Virus record (IMG/VR): IMGVR_UViG_3300034683_000092
Span: 1 to 64,000 of that record
From: a virus
Strand: one strand, 5' to 3'
Length of the DNA: 64,000 nt
The first letter of the stretch is position 1. Each line of letters starts with the position of its first letter. Shown here piece after piece: positions 35,086 to 43,171 of the stretch. The translations under genes and the position numbers were made by a program. Under the pieces are notes generated by a model. That model was not told the origin of the DNA. It worked only from the letters and a program-made list of their open reading frames with translations, and did not search any database.

Positions 35086-35559
35086 ATGGAAACAAATCAA
35101 GAAATAGAATTCAATATTCCAGAAGGATATGTGATAGATAGTAGTAAAAGCACTGAAAACAAAATAGTGTGCAAACCTATTGAACCACAGTATCCTAAAT
35201 TATGGGAAGACGTATTTTGGGCAAAGCCAATATCAGGGTTTGATATTAAACTTTACAACAGTGATATTAGAAGTGCAACGAGCCGTGAAAAAGCACTTTT
35301 TAAAACTGAAAAGCAAGCTGCATCCTCTTTAGCATATGCTCAATTAACTCAACTAATGGCATTGCCATGTTATAATGGAGATTGGACACCTTGTTGGAAT
35401 AGTGACCAGATTAAATATTGTATTGTAAGATATGATGATGAAATTGTAGTAGATGAAATGTTCCATAATTTTGAATTTCTAGCTTTTAAATCTAAAGAAG
35501 CTAGAGATGTTTTTTTAGAAAATCATTTAGATTTAATTGACAAATTCCATCAATTATGA
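35086..35559 (+). CDS. Hypothetical protein
   Basis: 157 residues. N-terminus 'IEFNIPEGYVIDSSKSTENKIVCKPI' is a short stereotyped module common at the start of Bacteroidota phage proteins; the rest is a small alpha/beta domain (KTEKQAASSLAYAQLTQLM). No function assigned. Confidence 0.6.
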   Translation: METNQEIEFNIPEGYVIDSSKSTENKIVCKPIEPQYPKLWEDVFWAKPISGFDIKLYNSDIRSATSREKALFKTEKQAASSLAYAQLTQLMALPCYNGDWTPCWNSDQIKYCIVRYDDEIVVDEMFHNFEFLAFKSKEARDVFLENHLDLIDKFHQL

Positions 35560-35735
35560 CAACTGGTAAAAAGCTAATTAGCACAATGGATAATTCTGGA
35601 TTTGCTGTATTCCGCACAAAAACATGGGGAACAAGAGATTATCAATCTGATCGTAAGAAACGAATTAGAAAGATAGTTTCTAAAAAACTTAGAGTTTATC
35701 TAAAACGTGATTTAAATAAAATTATAAATGAGTAA
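35556..35735 (+). CDS. Small basic protein (59 residues)
   Basis: ATG overlaps the previous stop (ATGA) and its end overlaps the next start. Very basic (RKKRIRKIVSKKLRVYLKRD). A DNA/RNA-binding role is possible. Confidence 0.55.
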   Translation: MTTGKKLISTMDNSGFAVFRTKTWGTRDYQSDRKKRIRKIVSKKLRVYLKRDLNKIINE

Positions 35736-36192
35736 TTGGTCGTACTTTAATGCTATAATATTAGTAAGCTCTTATAAAGAGTTGCCTGATTTTGAGAAAA
35801 TCATAGAAGACATGATTGAACAAGCCCCTCCTGTAACTGGTAGTGAGGGAAATTGCTCAATTCACGTTGTTGATTATTTCAAAAATGTATCAACAAATAT
35901 GGACTGTAGGAGATGCCCACATTTGAATTTATATTATGGACTTCCATTTGAAGATGGTAGCCTTGATAAAAAAGGGTGTCCTGGTGCTCCTCTTGCTACG
36001 GCTAAACATCGCAAAATGTGCATAGCAGGAGAATACATCGGCTCTTGCAAAGTTGTTATTACAGATAACAATGGGTTGAGAGATAAAACTAAAGAAGAAA
36101 CTGTTAAAGAGTTTAAGGATTTAATTAAACACATGAAATCTTATAGAAATAAACTCTTTGAGATAACTGTTATATGTAAAAACATAGAATAA
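35728..36192 (+). CDS. Conserved phage hypothetical protein with cysteine cluster
   Basis: 154 residues. ITGSEG-like PVTGSEGNC, then CRRCPHLNLYYG and CIAGEYIGSCKVVI; this cysteine pattern recurs in Bacteroidota phage proteins of unknown function. Confidence 0.6.
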   Translation: MSNWSYFNAIILVSSYKELPDFEKIIEDMIEQAPPVTGSEGNCSIHVVDYFKNVSTNMDCRRCPHLNLYYGLPFEDGSLDKKGCPGAPLATAKHRKMCIAGEYIGSCKVVITDNNGLRDKTKEETVKEFKDLIKHMKSYRNKLFEITVICKNIE

Positions 36193-36199
36193 TAATAAA

Positions 36200-37270
36200 A
36201 TGAATTTATCAATCGGTGAATATAAACTACCAATCGGCTACACAGCTGTAGTTGAAGATGGTAAAATCGTTGTTATAGAAAAGCAAAATTATAAGCCAAC
36301 ACCAGGTGATTTGCTTTATATAGAATATAACGATTGGTGCGATGACGAACAAAAAATGCTAGCTATATTCGTTAGAGAAAGAAGCGATGGAAGCGGCATT
36401 ATTAAAGCCCAATTGCACTTAGAGAGTGGTAAGCTTGAAGCGAATCCAAATACAGAGTGCACACTATTAGATTATAAAAACAAATCTAGATTTGCCAATA
36501 ACGACGAAAGAATGCTTTATTCTAATAAGCTTAATGAAAATAAGCTTAGGCTAAAAGCTAAGAACTTATTAATACTACCTGAGTGGCAAAAAGGTTGTTT
36601 TTTAACTTCTTATGATGGCAATACAACCGTTGTAGTAAAGAGGGTTGCTGACGGAGGTGTTGTGGCTATTGTTGGGTATGATAAAAAGAACCATATTGTT
36701 CTTAATGCGTATGTAGGAGAGTTGTATTGTTTTAGGCGCTCTACTGAAGACGAAATTATGTCTTTGTTACAAAACCTGTATAATAATAAAATAGTTTATG
36801 ATAATTCTACTAAGTCAATTAGAAGATTACCACGTTTTGAGTTAGGGGAAATCGTTGTACTTGATAGAATCCATAGGATTTGCATCGTAGTAAGTCATGA
36901 TTTAAACAAAGACACCTTTACTGGATACAATCCACACGCTGGCTATATGACACAATTGAATTATGATGACTTTCATAGAGCTTCAAATGATGTATATTCG
37001 TGTGAGTTGTTTAATCTAGACATGGATTTAAAAGGTTTTCGCTGGAATCCAGATACAAAAAAGATAGAACGTATTATTTGGGCTCCAAAGTCTGGAGAAG
37101 AGTTTTATTATATAGACATGTATTTTGGTTTGATAAAAAGAACAAACTACGATACGTCAGATGTTGTTACGAGGCTAATAGAAGCAGGTAATTGCTTTAA
37201 AGATGAGAAAGAAGCAGAATCTGTTTTAGATAAAATTAAAAACGTATTTGAACAAAGGAGAGCTTTATGA
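36200..37270 (+). CDS. Multi-module accessory protein
   Basis: 356 residues with repeated small modules: one after residue 30 (PGDLLYIEYND), one around 105-175 (LNENKLRLKAKN then KGCFLT), one around 215-270, and a C-terminal PKSGEEFYYIDMYFG...GNCFKDEKEAE module. The modules occur singly or in tandem in Bacteroidota phage accessory proteins. Function unknown; the end part is often fused to other domains. Confidence 0.6.
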   Translation: MNLSIGEYKLPIGYTAVVEDGKIVVIEKQNYKPTPGDLLYIEYNDWCDDEQKMLAIFVRERSDGSGIIKAQLHLESGKLEANPNTECTLLDYKNKSRFANNDERMLYSNKLNENKLRLKAKNLLILPEWQKGCFLTSYDGNTTVVVKRVADGGVVAIVGYDKKNHIVLNAYVGELYCFRRSTEDEIMSLLQNLYNNKIVYDNSTKSIRRLPRFELGEIVVLDRIHRICIVVSHDLNKDTFTGYNPHAGYMTQLNYDDFHRASNDVYSCELFNLDMDLKGFRWNPDTKKIERIIWAPKSGEEFYYIDMYFGLIKRTNYDTSDVVTRLIEAGNCFKDEKEAESVLDKIKNVFEQRRAL

Positions 37271-37431
37271 AATATTTAAATATAGCAGCTATTGTGTTTG
37301 GAGTTATAACGGTTGCCCTAGCAGTCTATGGCGTCATGTTTAAACATCCATTATGCGTATCGCTAATGCCAGCCTTTGGATTGGCTACAGTGATTTTAGA
37401 ACTAATTATTTTAAAGATTAGAGATGATTAA
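37267..37431 (+). CDS. Membrane microprotein (54 residues)
   Basis: ATG overlaps the preceding stop (ATGA). Two hydrophobic segments around one short loop. Confidence 0.5.
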   Translation: MKYLNIAAIVFGVITVALAVYGVMFKHPLCVSLMPAFGLATVILELIILKIRDD

Positions 37432-37555
37432 AATTATTCTTGTAGTAATAATGATTTTAGCAATAACATTTTACTATTTAATAAAAAGCGAATTGGGGAA
37501 ACTCATATTAGCTATATTGATATTCCTTATTATATTAGGGATTTATTTTATTTAA
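37424..37555 (+). CDS. Membrane microprotein (43 residues)
   Basis: Overlaps the previous gene by 8 bp; MIKIILVVIMILAITFYYL and a second hydrophobic stretch. Two short membrane spans. Confidence 0.45.
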   Translation: MIKIILVVIMILAITFYYLIKSELGKLILAILIFLIILGIYFI

Positions 37556-37572
37556 TTTAAAAACTAAAGACA

Positions 37573-37800
37573 ATGAGAAAAAGATTTAAGCAATCCGTTA
37601 TAGCTAGTAGTGAAAACTACAATGCTAAAAAGACATCACATTTATTGATGTTGCAACAAAATAGAGAGGCAAATAAAGAGTTCTTAGACAAGATGTTGAG
37701 TACTGCTGTACATAAACCAGTTAGTGATATTCAATCGTTTGAGAATGGTTTAAAAGCCCAAATAGAACGATTTAGGCAATCAAGACAAGCGGCATGTTGA
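37573..37800 (+). CDS. Small basic helical protein
   Basis: 75 residues starting MRKRFKQSVIASS; charged and helical. The MRKRFK start recurs in the 28-residue ORF at 38518. Confidence 0.5.
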   Translation: MRKRFKQSVIASSENYNAKKTSHLLMLQQNREANKEFLDKMLSTAVHKPVSDIQSFENGLKAQIERFRQSRQAAC

Positions 37801-38237
37801 TACCTGATTTTATATCGCACGTAGCTATTATTATAATATTTTGCTGCGGTATTATTGTGTGTTATAAGTATAGTAGTTTGGATAATTCCAAGAAAAAACA
37901 GTCTTTGCCTCTTGACCTACAGTTAAAAGTGCTAAAAATGGCTAAAAGTAGAATGATGGAAGCACCACATACATATTTCCTATGCGCATGTATATCTAGT
38001 GCTTTATATGATTGTGATCTTTATAATTCTATCCAAAATCAAATACCAGTATTTTGTAGAAAAAATGCTATTATTTATGGGAATGCGCAAGGCAATAGTT
38101 TGTATTGGTGGCCGCTAACTTTAGCTGGTAAAGAGGATAGAATAAAGTTTTTAGACTGGTGTATTAGCCAAGTTGAATTGCAAATTAAATATGAAACCCA
38201 AAAGAATAAAAGGTTTTATCGTAAATGGTTTAAATAA
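37794..38237 (+). CDS. Membrane-anchored paralogue of the 32534 gene
   Basis: 147 residues. One N-terminal membrane segment (about 5-27), then the same QLKVLKMAKSR, FCRKNAI, YWWPL, FLDWCISQ pattern as the 32534-32887 product, which lacks the membrane anchor. The pair shows duplication with a change of location in the cell. Confidence 0.6.
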   Translation: MLIPDFISHVAIIIIFCCGIIVCYKYSSLDNSKKKQSLPLDLQLKVLKMAKSRMMEAPHTYFLCACISSALYDCDLYNSIQNQIPVFCRKNAIIYGNAQGNSLYWWPLTLAGKEDRIKFLDWCISQVELQIKYETQKNKRFYRKWFK

Positions 38238-38521
38238 TGAGTTATAAAAATATTTTCATTTGTTTTTCAGTAGTTTTGTTTACTATTATATTTGGATTAA
38301 AGTTATATGATGAAAAGTATGACTTTAAATCCAAATATATAGTTTATGAGAAATACGAACCGCATCGTTTGGAAAGTATAAATATGCATTCTGATGATAG
38401 CTTTAGTATCTCATACAGAACTAAATACGGATTAAAAGAAATTGAAGTAACAAAAGAATTGGTTGATTCAATTTGCGATGGTCAGATTGTGTTTATAAAA
38501 TATAAAATAGAAGACAAATGA
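38237..38521 (+). CDS. Single-pass membrane protein
   Basis: 94 residues with one N-terminal membrane segment (about 5-22) and a charged soluble part. Start overlaps the previous stop. Confidence 0.55.
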   Translation: MSYKNIFICFSVVLFTIIFGLKLYDEKYDFKSKYIVYEKYEPHRLESINMHSDDSFSISYRTKYGLKEIEVTKELVDSICDGQIVFIKYKIEDK

Positions 38522-38604
38522 GAAAGAGATTTAAGGTATTAAATGGGGTAAGATTCGAGATGGTTATGCGTGTTATTGACAAACGTATAATCGTAGCTCG
38601 ATAA
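38518..38604 (+). CDS. Possible 28-residue basic peptide
   Basis: ATG overlaps the previous stop as ATGA. Starts MRKRFKVLNG, as the 75-residue protein at 37573 does. Confidence 0.4.
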   Translation: MRKRFKVLNGVRFEMVMRVIDKRIIVAR

Positions 38605-38627
38605 ACATAGATGATTGGTTTGGTTGA

Positions 38628-38752
38628 TTAGGGTGCAAGTCATTGGATTGATTTGCATCCACTGTAGAAGTGATTACTATTTTTATTATTAATTATTAGG
38701 TAAGTTAAGGAGCTTCCCGCCGTGAAAATCGGTCATGATGATTAAAAATAGA
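38628..38752 (+). ncRNA. Structured RNA before a terminator
   Basis: GGGTGCAAGT/ATTTGCATCC pair around 38631-38662. Then CTATTTTTA near 38688 can pair with TTAAAAATAG near 38742, enclosing CCG-TGAAAAT-CGG. It is followed at once by a terminator, the layout of an independent sRNA or an attenuator. No family recognised. Confidence 0.45.
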
Positions 38753-38753
38753 A

Positions 38754-38796
38754 CTACTGTATCACTTATCCACGTTTGTGATACAGTAGTTTTTCA
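38754..38796 (+). terminator. Strong intrinsic terminator
   Basis: Perfect 12-bp stem CTACTGTATCAC/GTGATACAGTAG with 12-nt loop and U5. Confidence 0.85.
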
Positions 38797-38814
38797 TAAA
38801 AATACACTTTACTT

Positions 38815-39045
38815 ATGAGCAAAAAGAAGAAAAACAAATTTAAGAAAAAACAATTTAACTTAAGAGAGAAAATTAGTGAGTACGTACATATAGTGCGTGA
38901 TATAAAAACTAAAGAGTATTCTCTTTTGTATAATTACAGCCAAAACAAAAACGCCAAAATACATTCATCTAAAAGTTTAGAAGAAATAGAAATGGCTAAA
39001 GAGATTTTTATTAATTCATTAATTTATAATATAAAAATAAGATGA
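38815..39045 (+). CDS. Lysine-rich small protein
   Basis: 76 residues; first 18 are mostly Lys. Nucleic-acid binding plausible. Confidence 0.5.
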   Translation: MSKKKKNKFKKKQFNLREKISEYVHIVRDIKTKEYSLLYNYSQNKNAKIHSSKSLEEIEMAKEIFINSLIYNIKIR

Positions 39046-39434
39046 TTAATTTAGTTGCCAGTAACAAAGTAAAAGTAGGCGATGAGTTCTATTCACCTAT
39101 CTATGGTCGTAAAATAGGCGTAGTAGCCATTAATGACAAAGGACATATCTATTTTGGTGGTATGTGGCTTAACTCATTTGGTCAAAGGCTCAATCAAAAA
39201 GATGGAGAGCTTCTAATATTTCCTTCAAAGGATAATCGTGACTGGGGAAGTGAGTTTATTCCAGGGCAGAAAGTATTGGTTAAAAACAAAGAAGATGTGT
39301 TTTGGGCTGAAAGAGAATATGTGTCTACTAATGACAATTTACATAGAGTTAAAAACTATAAGATGTCAAGTGCTGGATCTGTGATAGTGTTTGAAACTTA
39401 TGAAGATATAAAACCGCATGATAAACTCATTTGA
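39042..39434 (+). CDS. Conserved phage hypothetical, SH3-like
   Basis: 130 residues. VKVGDEFYSPIYGRKIGVV, then LLIFPSKDNRDW and FIPGQKVLVKN are the recurring pattern of a small beta-barrel-type family in Bacteroidota phages. Overlaps both neighbours by a few bases. Confidence 0.6.
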   Translation: MINLVASNKVKVGDEFYSPIYGRKIGVVAINDKGHIYFGGMWLNSFGQRLNQKDGELLIFPSKDNRDWGSEFIPGQKVLVKNKEDVFWAEREYVSTNDNLHRVKNYKMSSAGSVIVFETYEDIKPHDKLI

Positions 39435-39861
39435 TAAATTTGCTAATGTATATGCTCCCGATAAAATAAGGGAGCATACAAAATGGATTAACACTAAAAT
39501 AGATATTTCGTGTTTAAAATCGGCTAAAAGCATCAAGATAGAAGAATTTAATCTGCTTCCTCTTGTATCAGATGTAAATGATATTAAAGACTATAGATTT
39601 GCGTGGTACGAGAAAGGTCTTTATTTGTCTGAAAAAGACAAATCAATGCTAGATGATGACGAAATATATTTTAGATATATTCCATATAATGCGTTTTTTA
39701 ACACTGACTGTATAGCTTTATTTGCTAGAAATCATGAGAATGCATTGTGTACTGTAATGCTTGGTAAGCCAATAGCTAAACGTGGCGAGCCAATAATCTG
39801 GGTTTCAGATCAACTTTTTGAGGACGAATGTGCTTATGTAACAAAATATTATAAAACATGA
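39418..39861 (+). CDS. Hypothetical protein
   Basis: 147 residues, no recognised motif; overlaps its neighbours by 17 and 4 bp. It precedes the DEIGD-containing genes. Confidence 0.55.
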   Translation: MINSFDKFANVYAPDKIREHTKWINTKIDISCLKSAKSIKIEEFNLLPLVSDVNDIKDYRFAWYEKGLYLSEKDKSMLDDDEIYFRYIPYNAFFNTDCIALFARNHENALCTVMLGKPIAKRGEPIIWVSDQLFEDECAYVTKYYKT

Positions 39862-40346
39862 AATCAATAGAGAAATTCAAAGAACAAAACGGTATCAAGG
39901 ATAATGGCTTACAAGAATTCTTTGAGCTGACTCTTACTTCTTATGATTTTAAAGAAGAGGTATCATTTGATGAAATTGGAGATCAGTATTATGATCTTAT
40001 AAACGAGAATCCAGAAGCTCGAATGTTAGACGAAAAAGACATTTTAGTACTTTTAAAAGCTGACGCAAAGCAGATAGATGGTTTTTTAGAGTTTAAAGAT
40101 CCAAACACAGAAAAGGTCTTATCGATACCAGTAAATGATACTCTTAATAAAAGAATGTTCAAGTATTGGGTGTCAGACGATGACGGCTTTAAACTAGCTA
40201 GAATCGTTATAGTAGATGGCAAGCTAAGAGCTAGATTCAGCGAGATACGTGATAATGATAAAGCTATATGTGTATTTGTCATTGGAGATGATTCTGTAAT
40301 ACAGGATTTTGAAGATTTTGAAGATTTTGAAGATTTACCATCTTAA
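39858..40346 (+). CDS. Hypothetical protein with SFDEIGD motif and acidic repeat tail
   Basis: 162 residues. VSFDEIGDQYYDL near residue 35 resembles motifs in the two larger genes downstream. The C-terminus has a DFEDFEDFED repeat encoded by an imperfect 9-bp tandem repeat at about 40305-40335, which can mimic nucleic acid charge. Confidence 0.55.
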   Translation: MKSIEKFKEQNGIKDNGLQEFFELTLTSYDFKEEVSFDEIGDQYYDLINENPEARMLDEKDILVLLKADAKQIDGFLEFKDPNTEKVLSIPVNDTLNKRMFKYWVSDDDGFKLARIVIVDGKLRARFSEIRDNDKAICVFVIGDDSVIQDFEDFEDFEDLPS

Positions 40347-40354
40347 ATATAATT

Positions 40355-40624
40355 ATGGAAATAGATAAATATTCAAAAGTCTCTGATTTTATACAAGGCG
40401 ATCAAGTCACGTTAGGAAATCAGCAATATGAATTCGTTGAATCCATTATGTCTTCGTGCTTTAGATGTGCGTTTTTTAATGACAACAAAAAATGCATGGC
40501 TTCTAGTGAGATAGGTAACTGTATTAAAGGTTACTTTAAGATATTGTCATCATATGGAAGCAACTCTATTGATGATAAGAAACAAATCAAATCAATTCAA
40601 AAATTTAAAAATGAATTTAAATGA
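40355..40624 (+). CDS. Small cysteine-containing protein
   Basis: 89 residues with CFRCAFF...KCMASSEIGNCIKG, likely metal-binding. This layout is found in small Bacteroidota phage proteins. Confidence 0.55.
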   Translation: MEIDKYSKVSDFIQGDQVTLGNQQYEFVESIMSSCFRCAFFNDNKKCMASSEIGNCIKGYFKILSSYGSNSIDDKKQIKSIQKFKNEFK

Positions 40625-41378
40625 ATTAAGAGAAGATGAAATAAGAATTAAGGGAGTCAATTTTGATCCATCTTGTTCTTTGTATAGGCTAGCTGATAAT
40701 TATATAGCTTTTAAAAAGAAGGCTAAAGACCGTATTGAGAATGCTATAGAGTCTGAGAAGCCTATTTTCTGTATTATTCCAATAAATTTAATAAAGTTCT
40801 TTGCTCACTTTGCAAACAAACGCTTTTTAGAGTCATTGAGAAGAGCAGCTAGCTTATCAGTTAACGAATGTGCTGTTTTATTGTTTATTCCTTCTAAAAG
40901 GGAATTAGTAGTAGTGCCGTATCACTCTTTTGTTAATCATACTGCTATAGAAAAAGACTTTATAGAATTTCCTGTCGACTTAGTTCCTTTATATGTATAT
41001 AAGTATTTTATAGGAGAAACAAATTTTCACTCTTATATATATACTGGAACTGTCGAGCCAGAGTTTATTACACAAGATATTACTCGTGACGAAATTGGTG
41101 ATTTTGGCGATATGGTTGATTATAATTTTATAGCAACACATCACTTTCTTGGCTCTAACAAAATATCAATTATAAATCATTTAAAAAGTTTAATTGATAT
41201 TACTATGGAAGATCATCTTTTAAATAATGCTTTAGTTGAATTATATACTGCCGCAAAGACAGCTATAATCAATGAGCCAAAAACATTGCAGATATTTCAA
41301 AAAAGAGATGGTTATGGATGTATGTTAGTTAAATCAAAAGAAGAATATGATAATAAGAAATTTAAAAAAACAATTTAG
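40611..41378 (+). CDS. Hypothetical protein, DEIGDFG family member
   Basis: 255 residues from ATG at 40611 (MNLNELREDEIRIKG). Contains ITRDEIGDFGDM near 155 then a helical C-terminal part. The next gene has ITFDEIGDFGFD in the same relative place, so they are likely paralogues. Function unknown; the position before replication genes suggests DNA metabolism. Confidence 0.6.
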   Translation: MNLNELREDEIRIKGVNFDPSCSLYRLADNYIAFKKKAKDRIENAIESEKPIFCIIPINLIKFFAHFANKRFLESLRRAASLSVNECAVLLFIPSKRELVVVPYHSFVNHTAIEKDFIEFPVDLVPLYVYKYFIGETNFHSYIYTGTVEPEFITQDITRDEIGDFGDMVDYNFIATHHFLGSNKISIINHLKSLIDITMEDHLLNNALVELYTAAKTAIINEPKTLQIFQKRDGYGCMLVKSKEEYDNKKFKKTI

Positions 41379-42600
41379 AAACCTATGCTATTTAGAGCTA
41401 TGGTTAAGTGGTTTTGGGATAGACCCAAATGCTAATATTGATCTTTTTTGCGGGGGTGCTGACGGTATAAGAACTTTTTACCCCAAAAGGCTTTTTCAAA
41501 ACATAAGAGATAATATTATTTATACTCTTCCTGGTATATACAATCAGACAGGATTAGCTTATTGCGTTCTTAGAATAGATAGCCCTTTTTTAAGGATGCT
41601 AGGCATAACTCTTCCAGGCAATACGATGTATGTTGTATTAATGAAATTGCGTAGTTGTGAATCATTACTTCTAATAAGATTTACAAACGATAACGACGCT
41701 TATTTATTTGCTAGAGAGTTCTATGAGAACACTCATATAGAGCAGTCTGGCTTTATTAATATAGTAAATAACGGAGACTTCTTTATAGAAGAAGAAAATG
41801 TCGTTAAGGTCAATAAACCAAATGTTGTTGAATGCAATTTCGTGAAGAGAAAAATAGATAGTCTATCTCAAGATATTACATTCGATGAAATTGGAGATTT
41901 CGGCTTTGACAAAGAGAATCAATTTGATATTGGTCTTATGCCGAAAAACTACACAATTAAATGTGATGATTTCAAATCTTTGATTGATAAAATAAAGTTG
42001 TTAAATAACAATTTTATTTACAGAGATCTTAATTGTAATTACGTTTATGTCGGTATTAACTCAATGAAAAGAGTTCTTCCAGAAAACGAAGGGAAGTATA
42101 AATCTCTAAATCAACGAGAGCTATTCGCTATATTAAACTTTAATTCTGAAGAAGTTTTAGAGATAGAAAGAGCTGAACGATATAAGTTTTATTTAATAGA
42201 TAATCTTATTTATGGTACTAAGTATTCTGAAGATCTAGAAAAAGATAAAATTGAAGCAGACTGGTGCAACGATTTCACATATATTCCTAGATTAGAGTGT
42301 CAGCAATCTAAAGCCCTTAGAGAAAAGTTTGTTCCTAATATTATGGACGAAGTTGGGGCCGCTGAGGCTGAAAAAGTAAAAGTGAAGCCAGATGTTATTA
42401 AAATGGGAGTCGGTTTAAATGATAGAGCATTTTTTGACGAGGCTCATATAAAGGCTATACATGATGCTCAAAAAAAAGGAAGGCTAGATGTTCTTAGAAG
42501 GGCGGTTGGGCTAGATGCCGATATAGACAAACCGAATGCTCCAGAAGATGCGTTTGAGGCAAAGCCTAAAAAAGATGCTGATTGGTGGGACGCATTTTAA
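41347..42600 (+). CDS. Large hypothetical protein, DEIGDFG family member
   Basis: 417 residues. N-terminal half resembles the upstream gene; ITFDEIGDFG near 180; the C-terminal ~80 residues are charged and Lys/Asp-rich, ending ADWWDAF. An acidic-aromatic tail like this recalls protein-docking tails on replication proteins. Overlaps the upstream gene by 32 bp. Confidence 0.6.
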   Translation: MIIRNLKKQFRNLCYLELWLSGFGIDPNANIDLFCGGADGIRTFYPKRLFQNIRDNIIYTLPGIYNQTGLAYCVLRIDSPFLRMLGITLPGNTMYVVLMKLRSCESLLLIRFTNDNDAYLFAREFYENTHIEQSGFINIVNNGDFFIEEENVVKVNKPNVVECNFVKRKIDSLSQDITFDEIGDFGFDKENQFDIGLMPKNYTIKCDDFKSLIDKIKLLNNNFIYRDLNCNYVYVGINSMKRVLPENEGKYKSLNQRELFAILNFNSEEVLEIERAERYKFYLIDNLIYGTKYSEDLEKDKIEADWCNDFTYIPRLECQQSKALREKFVPNIMDEVGAAEAEKVKVKPDVIKMGVGLNDRAFFDEAHIKAIHDAQKKGRLDVLRRAVGLDADIDKPNAPEDAFEAKPKKDADWWDAF

Positions 42601-42609
42601 TATTAAAAG

Positions 42610-43170
42610 ATGATATTCGATTTCGATTATAAACTACTATCTAAATACAGTATCACATGTCGTGACTTAGCCGTGATGGTTGCGTTACTATATTCACCAA
42701 ATGGAATAAAAATAAGTGGATTCGATAGATTAATAATAAATGGCATTATTGAATATAATGAAGATGGTGATACAGCTTTCATAACAGAATATGGATGCAA
42801 ATTACTTGATTCTTTATCTAAAAGTGTTCATGCCGCTCAGTTCAATAAAGCTGAGATGGATGAATTTATTGAAAAACTTAGATCCATATTCCCATCTGGT
42901 AAGAAAGATGGTACTAATAAATACTGGAGAGATAATTCAGAAGCTATTGCGAAAAAGCTTAGGAATTTTATGAAGAGAAATCCAAAATACTCTCCAGATG
43001 AGATTTTAAAAGCCACAGAGAGATATGTAGAGTCCTTTCATGGGAATTATAGCTTAATGAGAATATTGCCTTATTTCATAGAGAAAGAGGGCAACTCAGA
43101 GCTATTAACGTTCCTTGAAGTAGACACCTCTACTGGTGGCGAGTATATGAACATTCAACAAATGATTTAG
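42610..43170 (+). CDS. Replication initiator / helicase-loader candidate
   Basis: 186 residues. N-terminal winged-helix-like part (DLAVMVALLYSPNGIKISGFDRLIINGII) and a C-terminal helical part (KKLRNFMKRNPKYSPDEILKATERYVES) of the type found in phage primosome or helicase-loading proteins. It ends 1 bp before the DnaB-like helicase gene. Confidence 0.55.
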   Translation: MIFDFDYKLLSKYSITCRDLAVMVALLYSPNGIKISGFDRLIINGIIEYNEDGDTAFITEYGCKLLDSLSKSVHAAQFNKAEMDEFIEKLRSIFPSGKKDGTNKYWRDNSEAIAKKLRNFMKRNPKYSPDEILKATERYVESFHGNYSLMRILPYFIEKEGNSELLTFLEVDTSTGGEYMNIQQMI

Positions 43171-43171
43171 A

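Noticed and set aside
38701-38752. Cobalamin-riboswitch-like words (CCCGCC and GTGAAAATC)
   Set aside because: The words occur in the wrong order and without the rest of the conserved core or a vitamin-related gene downstream.
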